Shown: positions 1 through 8,615 of the stretch, piece after piece
Layout: every line of letters starts with the position of its first letter
How positions within the stretch are numbered: the first letter of the stretch is position 1
Assembly: GCA_958296005.1 (NCBI GenBank)
Contig: CATQHQ010000001.1
Location: 946,134 to 1,010,133, forward strand
Origin: Longimicrobiales bacterium
Lineage (GTDB): Bacteria > Gemmatimonadota > Gemmatimonadetes > Longimicrobiales > Gaopeijiaceae
Direction: 5' to 3'
DNA length: 64,000 nt
The notes under the pieces: model-generated
The model's database searches: none
What the model was told of the DNA's origin: nothing
What the model saw: only the letters and a program-made list of their open reading frames with translations
Translations under genes and position numbers: made by a program

Positions 1-1
1 C

Positions 2-385
2 TACGGGTTCGACTACATCCGGGAGCTGGAGCTGTTGCGGGAGGCGGGCTTCCACCCGATCGAAGTGATCCGCGCCGCCACCCTGCACGGCGCCGAAGAG
101 CTCCATGACCCCAAGGGCGCGGAGATCGACTTCGGCATCCTGCGACCGGGGCTCAAGGCCGACATGGTAGTCGTGGACGAGAACCCCTTGCAGAACCTGA
201 AGGTCCTGTACGGCAACGGCGCCGTGAAGCTCAACGACGACACCGGGGAAGTGGAGCGCGTCGGCGGGATCAAGTACACGATCAAGGACGGGATCGTCTA
301 CGACGCGCAGAAGCTCCTGGCCGACGTGCGCGAAATGGTGCGCATGGCCAAGGAAGCGGCTGCCGTGTCGCCGGACGGGAGCTGA
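2..385 (+). CDS. Amidohydrolase family protein, C-terminal part (cut by window start)
   Basis: The frame is open from base 2 and the gene starts outside the window, so only about 127 C-terminal residues are visible. The visible part has the typical end of a metal-dependent amidohydrolase (urease/dihydroorotase superfamily): an Ala-Thr-rich helix (VIRAATLHGAEEL), then the closing beta segment with the family phrase GLKADMVVVDENPLQ. The metal-binding His motifs would lie upstream, so the substrate cannot be named. It ends 24 bases before the next gene on the same strand. Family assignment is firm; function beyond cyclic or linear amide hydrolysis is not. Confidence 0.8.
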   Translation, partial: YGFDYIRELELLREAGFHPIEVIRAATLHGAEELHDPKGAEIDFGILRPGLKADMVVVDENPLQNLKVLYGNGAVKLNDDTGEVERVGGIKYTIKDGIVYDAQKLLADVREMVRMAKEAAAVSPDGS

Positions 386-409
386 TCCCAGCAGCGCGAC
401 TCCGCGACG

Positions 410-1447
410 GTGGATCGGACGACTTGGGAACGGGTGCGGCGAAGGCTTCTCCTGTGTGTTCTGGTGATGGCGGGCGTGTTGGCCGGGCTCTTTCTGGCCG
501 AGTTCGCGTTGCGTGCCATGGGATTCGGCAACCCGATCGTCTACCGCACGAACAGTGCCTACCGTTTCGCGCCCCGGCTCGATCAGAAAGTTGAGCGTCG
601 CCGTTGGGGAGGGGGGAGGGTGACTACGATCAATGAGAGCGGATATCGGAGTACAGAGAGCTGGAAGAAGAACGCCGCGTTCAAGGTTCTGTGGATTGGC
701 GACAGCGTGACCTGGGGTGGGACCTACATTGACGACACGGAGACTTTCGCGGAGCTCTCGTGCGGGCGGATTGAGGTGGCGACCGGCTTGGAGGCGGTGT
801 GCGGCAACGGCGGAGTGAACGCCTACGGCGTGGACAACATGGTAAGCCGGCTTCGCTACGATCGTGCCGGGGCCGATGCCAACGTGGTTGTTGTCGTGGT
901 CGGTTGGAAAAACTTCTTTCGGAGCAAGTCGAGCATCGGCGGCAATCCATTCCTCACGTATGCGCCTCCGAGTCCGGTTAGGGCGTTGCGGGAAGTTGCT
1001 GCAAATGCGAGCGCGAGACTCTTGGTCAAATTGCAGTGGTCGCCAGGTCTCTCTTGCGACGATCCATACCGTATGGCAGTCGTACGCAAGAGCTTGGCGG
1101 AGTTGCTCCAAGTCCTGAGGAAGAAGCAGGACGAGGGCAAGACCGTGTTGCTTGCTCGCTACGTCGAGGCCCGTGAGGTTGAAGAACACAACAACACCCG
1201 CAAAATACAATGGTGCATTCCGAGCGCGTCCGCGTTTCCGTTTTTCCTTGATCTGGAAGAGCAAATTCACACTTCGGGCGTGCCTTACCTTGACTTGACG
1301 AACGCCGTACGTGAGGCTGCTAAGACAGATTCAGCAGAACCGATATTCCTCGACAGAGGCGGCCACCTCCAGGTCCGGGGCCATCAGGTCTACGCACAAG
1401 CGATCGGCGACAAAGTACTTGAGCTGACCGGTTATGCGAACGAGTGA
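410..1447 (+). CDS. Membrane-anchored SGNH/GDSL-fold hydrolase-like protein
   Basis: 345 residues from a GTG start. Residues about 12-32 form one hydrophobic N-terminal segment (signal anchor), so the rest should be periplasmic. The SGNH nucleophile block is visible as WIGDSVTWGG (Ser about 99), preceded by the NESGYRS phrase common in this group. The C-terminal block DRGGHLQVRGH (about 315-325) supplies the Asp/His part of the triad. These signs point to an esterase or O-acetyl-transfer enzyme acting on envelope glycans, but the substrate is unknown. G+C looks lower in the middle than in neighbouring genes, which could mean transfer. A decayed gene of the same fold lies at 15824-16207. Confidence 0.7.
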   Translation: MDRTTWERVRRRLLLCVLVMAGVLAGLFLAEFALRAMGFGNPIVYRTNSAYRFAPRLDQKVERRRWGGGRVTTINESGYRSTESWKKNAAFKVLWIGDSVTWGGTYIDDTETFAELSCGRIEVATGLEAVCGNGGVNAYGVDNMVSRLRYDRAGADANVVVVVVGWKNFFRSKSSIGGNPFLTYAPPSPVRALREVAANASARLLVKLQWSPGLSCDDPYRMAVVRKSLAELLQVLRKKQDEGKTVLLARYVEAREVEEHNNTRKIQWCIPSASAFPFFLDLEEQIHTSGVPYLDLTNAVREAAKTDSAEPIFLDRGGHLQVRGHQVYAQAIGDKVLELTGYANE

Positions 1448-1494
1448 TCGTGCGCGCCGTCCTTCCGGCGGCAACCGGAGATCCGGCTCTCCGG

Positions 1495-3042
1495 TCAGGG
1501 GCACGCCCAATCGCGCCAGCCGCGCTGGCAGGCTAGGGCGACCAGCGCGGTGAAGTCGCGCTCCGTGACCGGCCCCTTGCTGCCGCGGAGGACCAAGGGC
1601 ATTTCGCTGGGCGGGGGTCGTTCGCGGACCAACGCAGCCGTGCCCGCGCCGCCGCCGGCGAGGATCGTTTGCAGGTTGACGCATCCGGGCTCGAAGCCGC
1701 GTGCGCAAGCGTGCTCGAACTCGCGGGCTGCGCCCCGGTAGTCGCGGTCCGCCTCCGCCAGGAAGACGCCGAACTCGTTGCACCCCCACCCCGAGCCCCG
1801 ATCGCAGAAGTTCTGCTGCATGAACCCCATGTAGTCGCAGGCTCGTTCCCGGGCGGCCTCGCTGCTTCCGGCTATGCAGGCGTTGTGCCAGAAGGGGTAG
1901 TACTGGCCGGGGTGGTCGTCGCCGACGCCGCCGCTCAAGCTCAGGGCCGTGAAGGCGGCGGCCCAGGTCCCTGCCGTCAGGAACCGCCGACGTGCGGGCA
2001 CGGGTCCGCGGGATGCGGCCCAGGCGATGCGCCGCCGTCCCACCACCGACCGGGCCAGCCGGTCCAGGCGCGGCGCCAGCACGTTCAGGATCGGAACCGG
2101 CAGCAGCTTGTCGTAGAACAGCGGTGCGCCGATGGCGTTCAGCAGGAACACGCTGGCCACCACCCCACTCCCGTAGAGGACGCCGAAGAAGACGCGTCCG
2201 AGCTCCGATCGGGGCGACGTGGCCGGATCGGTGAAGAGGAGGTGCAGACCCAGAAAGACGGCGATGGGGATGTACGCGTCTTGGAAGAAGAATATGCCGG
2301 TGGCGCCGTAGTAGGCGACGCTGAAGCCGTAGATGACGAAGACGGCGGGCATCGTCATCGTTGCCACGCCAAAGAGCAGCTGTGCCGGGAACGCCGCCAG
2401 GAAGATCGCCAGGAAGATGTAGGGCGGGACGTACTGGCTCTGGGCGATCTCGACGCCTTGGGTGATCCCTGTCTGGCCCGTGGCGATCAACGCCAGCGAC
2501 GCAACCGCCAGAGCGAACGCCGACGGGTTGAAGATGTGACGCGAGCGTCCGTCCACTTGCCGCCGCACGAACTCCTTGCCGACGTACACCAGCACGACCA
2601 TCGCGAACTGGAAGAAGAACCACGGCAAGTGGAACCACAGGAACAGGTTCAGGCTGAAGACCACGGGCACCGTCCCGAAGCCCAGCTCGTAGCGGCCTCG
2701 TCGGGTCAGGCTGAAGAGGCCCTCCACGGCCACGGCCAGCACCAGCTGAGCCAGAATGAACGGCGCGAACTCGTACACCGACCGGACGTGCCAGCCCCAC
2801 CACGCCAGCAACGAGCCCTGGGCCAGCATCTGCATCCAGTGGGGCGTCCGAACCGCGATCTCCAGCGTCAGGCCGTCGGTCCGTTTCCGGTGCCTGACGT
2901 ACAGGGCGACGGTCCATGCGAGCACGCCCACGGCCGCGACCGCAAAGGACCAAAGCAAGCCCGGCGTTCCCCGGACCAGCGGATCCAGCAGGTAGGCGGC
3001 CAGGACCAACGCGAGCCCCGCCGGTAGCGCCAGTGCAGGCAC
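1495..3042 (-). CDS. RnfD/NqrB-like (UnbU-like) polytopic membrane protein with Cys-rich Sel1-like C-terminus
   Basis: 515 residues. Residues 1-325 hold about ten membrane segments and two phrases that resemble the RnfD/NqrB/UnbU family: RHIFNPSAFAL (about 168-178) and FTDPATSPRSELGR (about 270-283, the region that carries flavin-linked Thr in RnfD and NqrB). After another hydrophobic stretch (about 355-370) comes a soluble tail with Cys at about 389, 402, 413, 421, 446 and 454. Its spacing (GCN..GVFLAEADRDYRGAAREF, then HACARGFEPGCVNL) matches Hcp-type Sel1-like repeats. Redox function is inferred from the membrane domain. The fusion is unusual. It starts 8 bases after the upstream gene (3051-3947) and is probably co-transcribed with it. 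Confidence 0.65.
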   Translation of the reverse strand: MPALALPAGLALVLAAYLLDPLVRGTPGLLWSFAVAAVGVLAWTVALYVRHRKRTDGLTLEIAVRTPHWMQMLAQGSLLAWWGWHVRSVYEFAPFILAQLVLAVAVEGLFSLTRRGRYELGFGTVPVVFSLNLFLWFHLPWFFFQFAMVVLVYVGKEFVRRQVDGRSRHIFNPSAFALAVASLALIATGQTGITQGVEIAQSQYVPPYIFLAIFLAAFPAQLLFGVATMTMPAVFVIYGFSVAYYGATGIFFFQDAYIPIAVFLGLHLLFTDPATSPRSELGRVFFGVLYGSGVVASVFLLNAIGAPLFYDKLLPVPILNVLAPRLDRLARSVVGRRRIAWAASRGPVPARRRFLTAGTWAAAFTALSLSGGVGDDHPGQYYPFWHNACIAGSSEAARERACDYMGFMQQNFCDRGSGWGCNEFGVFLAEADRDYRGAAREFEHACARGFEPGCVNLQTILAGGGAGTAALVRERPPPSEMPLVLRGSKGPVTERDFTALVALACQRGWRDWACP

Positions 3043-3050
3043 GGAGGAAG

Positions 3051-3947
3051 TCAGCCGTCCTGGGGCGGCGGTTGCCTGGGCCGACGGGGGTCGCGCGTCG
3101 TGATCTCCACGGCGCCGAGGCGACCGCTGTCGCCGTAGCGGAAGAAGGCTTCAGTGGGCGACAGGATGCGGATGCTCTCGATCTCGTCGGGGTTCTGGCG
3201 GAGGACCATGTGAGCCACGTCTTCGGGGAGACTGCCGGCCTCGATCGCCGCCATCTCGGCGATCAGAGGGGGCGCGTAGACGACCACCCCGTCCATAGCC
3301 ACCAGCGCGGGCCGGCAACCGGTGCCCAGATCCCGCAACTCCTGCACCGAAGGCGCGCGACGAGACGACTGGATGCAGAAGGTGACCCCGCCCTGGCCGC
3401 CTCGTTGCCGGATCTGCAGACGAGGAGGCGCTTTCGTCCTCATGACTTCGAGAAGCTGGTTGGTCCGCTCCCCGGCCTCCGCCACGTCCTGGCGGGAGAT
3501 CACGTCGGAACTCCGGCCCGACCGCCACGCCGTCAGCTGTTCTTCCGAACGAGCCTCGACATCCACGCCCGGTAGGGGTATCGGACTCGGCGAGAGCCGC
3601 AGGACCAGCACTTCGCCGGGCAGGACGGGCGCCTCCGCCTCGAACGCCACGTAGCCCAAGTGATACGCCGTGATGCCGTAGATGCCCTGCGGGACCGCCT
3701 CGAACGCGAAGTATCCGAACTCGTCGCTCAGACGCGCCACGCCCAGCTCCGGCAGGAGCACGACCACGTCGGCCACTGGCAGGCCGGTCGCGTCGTCCAG
3801 CACTTCGCCTTCAACCGTGAGAACGACGGCGGCTTGGGCTTGGACGTCGACGTCCTGGCCGCCGGTGCCCACGGGAAGGGCGAAGACCAACAGGAACGCG
3901 CCGGTCGCAAGGAACGCGAGGCCAGCGGGGCGGCTACAGGAAGTCAT
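3051..3947 (-). CDS. Secreted carboxypeptidase-regulatory plus TonB-plug-like protein without barrel
   Basis: 298 residues with an N-terminal signal segment (about 8-28). Residues about 42-130 are a carboxypeptidase regulatory-like beta-sandwich (VEGEVLDDATGLPVADVVV, then GYFAFEAVPQGIYGI). Residues about 130-290 look like the plug of a SusC/RagA receptor, ending with SIRILSPTEAFFRYGDSG and GAVEITTRDP, but the protein stops before any beta-barrel. It may be a periplasmic or surface adaptor rather than a transporter. A TATATT box sits five bases before the ATG, so the transcript may be leaderless. It is followed closely by the RnfD-like gene. Confidence 0.7.
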   Translation of the reverse strand: MTSCSRPAGLAFLATGAFLLVFALPVGTGGQDVDVQAQAAVVLTVEGEVLDDATGLPVADVVVLLPELGVARLSDEFGYFAFEAVPQGIYGITAYHLGYVAFEAEAPVLPGEVLVLRLSPSPIPLPGVDVEARSEEQLTAWRSGRSSDVISRQDVAEAGERTNQLLEVMRTKAPPRLQIRQRGGQGGVTFCIQSSRRAPSVQELRDLGTGCRPALVAMDGVVVYAPPLIAEMAAIEAGSLPEDVAHMVLRQNPDEIESIRILSPTEAFFRYGDSGRLGAVEITTRDPRRPRQPPPQDG

Positions 3948-3952
3948 GGGCC

Positions 3953-3958
3953 AATATA
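3953..3958 (-). promoter_or_regulatory. Candidate -10 box (TATATT) of a leaderless transcript
   Basis: On the minus strand TATATT is followed by GGCCC and then the ATG at 3947. That distance puts the expected transcription start at the initiation codon. No convincing -35 hexamer is seen, and the upstream bases are occupied by the terminator hairpin of the previous operon. Confidence 0.4.
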
Positions 3959-3960
3959 CG

Positions 3961-4000
3961 GAAACCGCCCCCCGGTCCGCACGGGCCGAGGGGCGGTTTC
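3961..4000 (-). terminator. Hairpin terminator after the first susD
   Basis: An 11-bp perfect inverted repeat (GAAACCGCCCC / GGGGCGGTTTC) lies 46 bases past the susD stop at 4046. It has no long U-run, so it acts either as a weak intrinsic terminator or an mRNA end-stabilising hairpin. Confidence 0.65.
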
Positions 4001-4045
4001 TGCGTGGCGCGTCTCACGCGGTTCGTCGCGTGGCGAGACGCGAGC

Positions 4046-5416
4046 CTACATCGTGAAGCACCGGCCGGACACCTTCTCGTTGACCTGGCACTCGTCGTCG
4101 GAGACAGGCATGCACGAAGCGCGACGCGCGACCGTCGCCTTGTACAGAACGCCCCCGCCGTCCAAGTGGGGATGGTTCCATCGGTGCAGATCCCACAGGC
4201 GTCGGCCTTCCAGCCAGAGGGTCAGGTGGCGCTCCCGGTCCAAAATGTCCCAGCCGGACATCGAGGTCAGGTTGGCGCTGCCCTCTTCGCCGCCCGTCGG
4301 ACCGCTGCCGATCGTCCCGTCGGACTCGATCGGATCAAGGCCGTGGAAGGCCCGGACATCGTTGATCTTGGACATCGCCATCGCCAAGTCGTTGTCCCGC
4401 AACGCCTTTTCGGCTTCCAGCAGGCGCATGTCGGTGCCCTTGACCAAGGGGATGTCGTCGTCCCTGGTCGGGTACTTCTCCTGACGGTAGTGCGTCGTTT
4501 GGCCGTCGGCGCCGTTGCCGCTGGGACAACCCGCTCCCGAATCGGAGCAGTCCGTCCAAGGCGTCCGTGGATCGCCCGCGCCATATATCCCCGCCACCGT
4601 CATGAAGGCGGACACTTCGTGCCGCCCGTGGGTCTCGTTCCAGATCTGGCTTGTCTCGCGACCCGAGTTGGAGGAGTAGTTGGCGTACCAAACGAAGTCG
4701 GTGGGCACCTTGGCGGCGTGACTCGCCACCGCGCTCCAGTTGTCCAGCCCGACGTTGACCTGGGCCAAGGCTCCTTCCGCGGCGTTGACGATGTCTTGCC
4801 GGCCGGCGGACCCCCCGTGGCGGACAGCCTCGTTCAGCGCAGCAACCGCCCGCTGGAAAGCCTGTTCCCGTTCCACGTAGTCGCCGGTGTCCACCTCGCC
4901 GCCGGGCCCCCGGCTGTCCTCGGTGTACGGCGTGCTGAATACGACGCCACAGAAGTTCTCGCCGAACCAGCGGTTGGCGAGCCCCGCGAAGAGCCAGGCC
5001 CGCGCCGTGTTCTCGTTGCCGTCGAACTGGTAGCCCTCGATCTCCGTCATGCGGATAAGGCCAGCTTCGGCCACCCACCGAGCCCGCTGAACGCCTCCCC
5101 AGAAGCCGTTGGCGTCGTCGGAATCGAAGAGACCCCGGCGGTAGCGGCCTGTCGAGAAGTAGCTCCCCGAGCCCACGATTTCGTCGGCGAGGATCGCCGT
5201 CGTGAAGGCCAGGTTGTCGTAGGACACCGAGAAGTCCGACGACATGCCCGTCACGAGGGAGTTGACCCCTTGGGAAGTGTTGAGGTCGTCGTCGAGGATC
5301 CTCCCCGGGTTCTTCACTTCGAAGAGGCCCTCTTCGCACCCGACTAGGGCGAAGGCGGCCATGAAGGCCGCGAGGCACGAGCGCAGGTTCGTCGCTTTCG
5401 CTTTGCTGATCTTCAT
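4046..5416 (-). CDS. SusD/RagB family nutrient-binding outer-membrane lipoprotein (pair 1)
   Basis: 456 residues. A lipoprotein signal ends at FALVGC (Cys about 27) and is followed by the phrase EVKNPGRILDDDL, which recurs in all three SusD proteins here. The body has the alpha-helical TPR-like SusD character (EAEKALRDNDLAMAMSKIND, GWDILDRERHLTLWLEGRRLWDL) and ends in a Cys-rich tail. SusD binds the ligand at the cell surface and lids its SusC channel, encoded 15 bases upstream in the same operon. No polysaccharide-degrading enzyme is encoded nearby, so the ligand is unknown; peptides or other oligomers are as likely as glycans. Confidence 0.92.
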   Translation of the reverse strand: MKISKAKATNLRSCLAAFMAAFALVGCEEGLFEVKNPGRILDDDLNTSQGVNSLVTGMSSDFSVSYDNLAFTTAILADEIVGSGSYFSTGRYRRGLFDSDDANGFWGGVQRARWVAEAGLIRMTEIEGYQFDGNENTARAWLFAGLANRWFGENFCGVVFSTPYTEDSRGPGGEVDTGDYVEREQAFQRAVAALNEAVRHGGSAGRQDIVNAAEGALAQVNVGLDNWSAVASHAAKVPTDFVWYANYSSNSGRETSQIWNETHGRHEVSAFMTVAGIYGAGDPRTPWTDCSDSGAGCPSGNGADGQTTHYRQEKYPTRDDDIPLVKGTDMRLLEAEKALRDNDLAMAMSKINDVRAFHGLDPIESDGTIGSGPTGGEEGSANLTSMSGWDILDRERHLTLWLEGRRLWDLHRWNHPHLDGGGVLYKATVARRASCMPVSDDECQVNEKVSGRCFTM

Positions 5417-5431
5417 TGTCTCGTCCCTTTC

Positions 5432-8400
5432 CTAGAAGTCGACCTTGAGCGACAGCAAGAAGCTGCGGATCGGTGGCAGGTTGTAGTACTCCTGGCGGAA
5501 CAGCACCTCGGCTGAGCCGTCCTCGAAGGCTTCGGGGTCCACGCCCTCGAAGTCCGTGAAGGTCAGGAGGTTGCGGCCCTGGAGCCTGAGCGTGGCGGCC
5601 CGAAGCTGAGTGGGAAGCCACTCTTCGGGGATCCGGAAGTTCAGGGAGGCGGACCGCAGCTTGAAGAAGTCCGCCGGCTGCGTCCACATGCCGTAGCGCA
5701 CAACCGACGGGTCGCAGAGCGCACGCTCTCTCGCGGTGAGCGTACCCCTGTTTCCGGCGGCGATGGCGTCGAAGGTGCTTCGGCAGAGAGGCCACACGCT
5801 GCGTCGCGTGTTCTGATACGCCGTACCCGACGACAGCCAGTGACCGCCCTGGCCCTCCCACACCATGTCCATCGTGACGCGACCGCCCAGCGTGACGGCG
5901 GTGTTGAGGCCGATCGTGCGCGTCGGCGTCGTGGCTCCGAGGCACTGATCCTCGTAGCGGGGCGCTCCCACCTCTTCCGGGTTCTGTACGCGGTCGTGAC
6001 AGAACGCGGGAAGCGGGAAGTAGACCATCTCGCCGGGAGTGCATCCCTGGCCGACGTAGCCGTTGCCGTCGAACGACCCTCCGTTGGCCATCTCCGTCGT
6101 ACACTCGGTGGGGGCGCGTACGTAGTTGCGCCAGCCCAGGTTGATGCTCTCGAGACCACCGAGGTCAAGCACCCTGCTCCGGTTGGTCGAGAGGCTCGCG
6201 CCTACGTCCCAACTGAAGTTGTCCATTCCCAAGATGTTGGCGTTGACGAGGATCTCGTGGCCCGTCGTGCTGAGCTCGCCCACGTTCTCAAGCTGAGTGC
6301 CGACGAAGCCAGCAGAAGGAAGCTGGGTCACTGCGATCAGCGCGTCGATGGTGCTCTGGTTGTAGTACTGGTATTCGAAGGTGACTCGGTCGTTGAGGGT
6401 GGAGCCCTCGAGGCCCACTTCCCATTCCAGCGTGCGCTCTGGACCGAGGTCCGGGTTCCCGAGGTTGTCGGGCGTCACGCCGGGCCTTCCGTTGTCGCCA
6501 GCAACCGACGTCCAAGTCCGCGCCGCCGCGAAGATGCCGGGGGCCTTGCCGGATGCACCGTAGGCGCTCCGCAGCTTCAATGTGCCGAAAGACGAGGGCC
6601 AGAAGCTCTCGTCGGAGATCACGTACGACACCGACGCCTTGGGGTAGGGCTGAAGGCCGAAGTCCGACCCGAACGTCGAGTGTCCGTCGATCCGCAGTCC
6701 TCCCGTGAGGAAGAGCCTGTCGGCGATGCCGATCATCTCCTGGAGGAAGAATCCACCGCTGGTGATCGTGCTGTTTGCTTCGGAAGCAGTCGTGATCGCT
6801 CCGGACTGAAGCACTTTGTCCCCGGGGCCGGCAAAGTCGCGCCCGTTTCCGGTGGTGCCGGTCAGGAAGTCGTTGTACATCTGTCCGCCCCACGAGAAGG
6901 TGGACGACACACCGAAGAAGTCCCGGTTCCACGATCCGTTGTAGTCGAAGGTAAGCGTTCGGCGGGTCCTCTCTCGCGTCTCTCGCTCACCCTGCTGAAC
7001 GTAGAAGTAGCCCCAGGGCTTTTCTTCGAAGTAGGTGTTCCTGACGTAGCTGACGCCCGTGTTGAAGCGGTGGCTGATGCCGTGGTCCGCGTCCCAGATG
7101 ACGTTCACGCCGCTGGTGAAGTTGTCGTTGACGGAGGTGATGTCCATGTCCAGCAACTTGCCGTCTTCGTCGTTGGTGTAGTCGTTGCCGCCACGGAACA
7201 CGTTGAGGAGCAGTCCTTCGGCGTTGTTGCCGTCCGGGACCCAAGTGACTTCCTTGTGCGTGTAGTAGTTGTTGAGCCGAACGTCCACGCCTTCGGCCGG
7301 TGCAAAGGAGAAGTTGCCGCGCAAGTTCCAGCTCTCCTGCCCCTGATCGGGCCGGGATACGCCTTGCTCGTTCGTGCCTGTGTCGAACACGCCGGCCTCG
7401 TTGCCCCACTTGGCCGAAACGAAGTAGTTCATGCGCTCGGCGCCACCGCGTACGGACAGGTTGTAGTTCTGCACGTACCCGTTCTTGAGCCAGGAACCGC
7501 TGGTGGGACAGGACGGGTCTACCGGGAACTGGGAGTCGCCGCCGGGAAAGCTTCCGTTCCCTCCGAAGCTGCAGTTGTTCATCCCGAGTCCGGTCGGGTT
7601 CACGTCGGCGCTAGGGCCGATGTGGCCTAGGTTGTTGAGGCCCTGGTCGACGGTTAGAGACCACGCCGGACGCCCTGCCGCGCCCCGCTTGGTGAAGACC
7701 TGGATTACGCCGCCGGACGCCTCCGTGCCGTACAGAGTCGTGGCCGAAGCGCCCTTGATGACCTCGATCCGCTCGATGTCGGCCGGGTTGATGTCGTCGA
7801 AGGGGTTGGTCTGCTGGTTGGCCTCCACGGCGTGAATCAGCCCCCGCTCCCGAATGCGCACGCCGTCGACGTAGACCAGAGGCGAGTTGCTGAAGGACAC
7901 GGAGTTGTTGCCGCGCAGCTTGATCGTCGTTCCGGCGCCGACCTGGCCGCCGTTGTTGAGGATCGTGGCTCCCAGCGTTCGGCCCTGCAAGGCGTCGGCG
8001 ACCCGAGCAATCGGCTGGGACTCGAAGACTTCTCCGCTGATCGAGGAGATCGAGTTGCCGATCTCGCGCCGTCGGGCCGCGCCCGCCGTGCCCGTCACCA
8101 CCACGCCTTCAAGGCTGATGGCGTCGGAGCGAAGCTCGAAGTCGGCCGTCGCGGCACCGCCTTCCGGCACCGTGATCTCCATGCTCTCGGTGGTGTAGCC
8201 GATGTAGCGGACCTCGACCGTGTGGGTCCCGGCCGGGACCCCCACCAGCACGTAGCGGCCCACATTGTTGCTCAGGATGCCGATGCTGAGCTCCGTGATG
8301 CCGACCTGGGCGCCGGCGATGGCTTGGCCGTTGGTGGCGTTCCGCACGGTTCCGGTGACCGTGCCTGTCTGGGCGTCCAGCGGCGCCCCAACCGTCAGCG

Positions 8401-8470
8401 CCGCCGTCAGGGCTGCGCCGAGAAGCAGGTGCGTCGTGGCGCACCTAGTGCGAACACTTGGTTCGGACAT
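5432..8470 (-). CDS. SusC/RagA-type TonB-linked outer-membrane transporter (pair 1)
   Basis: 1012 residues. A signal peptide ends near residue 33 (PLDAQT). A carboxypeptidase-regulatory domain covers about 35-115 (GTVTGTVRNATNGQAIAGAQ). A plug begins at LEGVVVTGTAGAARRREIG, includes LRGNNSVSFSNSPLVYVDGV, and ends at TTLYGTEASGGVIQVFTKRG. The long beta-barrel finishes with a terminal Phe (LSLKVDF), the usual barrel-assembly signal. It imports the ligand captured by its partner SusD using TonB energy. A good Shine-Dalgarno (AGGGAGAAAAG) precedes the ATG. A TTGACC-type promoter and a leader hairpin lie upstream. Confidence 0.94.
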   Translation of the reverse strand: MSEPSVRTRCATTHLLLGAALTAALTVGAPLDAQTGTVTGTVRNATNGQAIAGAQVGITELSIGILSNNVGRYVLVGVPAGTHTVEVRYIGYTTESMEITVPEGGAATADFELRSDAISLEGVVVTGTAGAARRREIGNSISSISGEVFESQPIARVADALQGRTLGATILNNGGQVGAGTTIKLRGNNSVSFSNSPLVYVDGVRIRERGLIHAVEANQQTNPFDDINPADIERIEVIKGASATTLYGTEASGGVIQVFTKRGAAGRPAWSLTVDQGLNNLGHIGPSADVNPTGLGMNNCSFGGNGSFPGGDSQFPVDPSCPTSGSWLKNGYVQNYNLSVRGGAERMNYFVSAKWGNEAGVFDTGTNEQGVSRPDQGQESWNLRGNFSFAPAEGVDVRLNNYYTHKEVTWVPDGNNAEGLLLNVFRGGNDYTNDEDGKLLDMDITSVNDNFTSGVNVIWDADHGISHRFNTGVSYVRNTYFEEKPWGYFYVQQGERETRERTRRTLTFDYNGSWNRDFFGVSSTFSWGGQMYNDFLTGTTGNGRDFAGPGDKVLQSGAITTASEANSTITSGGFFLQEMIGIADRLFLTGGLRIDGHSTFGSDFGLQPYPKASVSYVISDESFWPSSFGTLKLRSAYGASGKAPGIFAAARTWTSVAGDNGRPGVTPDNLGNPDLGPERTLEWEVGLEGSTLNDRVTFEYQYYNQSTIDALIAVTQLPSAGFVGTQLENVGELSTTGHEILVNANILGMDNFSWDVGASLSTNRSRVLDLGGLESINLGWRNYVRAPTECTTEMANGGSFDGNGYVGQGCTPGEMVYFPLPAFCHDRVQNPEEVGAPRYEDQCLGATTPTRTIGLNTAVTLGGRVTMDMVWEGQGGHWLSSGTAYQNTRRSVWPLCRSTFDAIAAGNRGTLTARERALCDPSVVRYGMWTQPADFFKLRSASLNFRIPEEWLPTQLRAATLRLQGRNLLTFTDFEGVDPEAFEDGSAEVLFRQEYYNLPPIRSFLLSLKVDF

Positions 8471-8496
8471 CTTTTCTCCCTGTCCAAGGTGAAGGG

Positions 8497-8521
8497 GTCG
8501 GGGGCGGACCGCCCCCGCGAC
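8497..8521 (-). other. GC-rich hairpin in the susC (pair 1) leader
   Basis: An imperfect inverted repeat (GTCGGGGGC... / ...GCCCCCGCGAC) sits between the proposed promoter and the Shine-Dalgarno. It could be an mRNA-stabilising stem, or the weak terminator of an attenuator. No riboswitch class is recognised. Confidence 0.4.
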
Positions 8522-8537
8522 AAGACTACAACCATGA

Positions 8538-8565
8538 AAAGTAGTAAGGCTGCCTATCCGGTCAA
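8538..8565 (-). promoter_or_regulatory. Candidate promoter of susC pair 1 (TTGACC-N16-TACTTT)
   Basis: On the minus strand TTGACC (8565-8560) and TACTTT (8543-8538) are 16 bases apart. This predicts a 5' leader of about 60 bases. The -35 is part of TTGACCGGATAGGC, which is nearly repeated at the susC pair 3 promoter. Confidence 0.45.
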
Positions 8566-8615
8566 TACCGCGGCGGTGGCGGCACGGCGGGACAGCCCAG
8601 CGGGAATCCGGGCCG

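Noticed and set aside
1331..2953. Long ORFs antisense to or out of frame with the annotated genes, such as this 540-codon Arg/Gly/Pro-rich frame.
   Set aside because: High G+C suppresses stop codons in shadow frames. The composition is low-complexity Arg/Pro/Gly, no family motif is seen, and the overlapped frame encodes a clear membrane protein.
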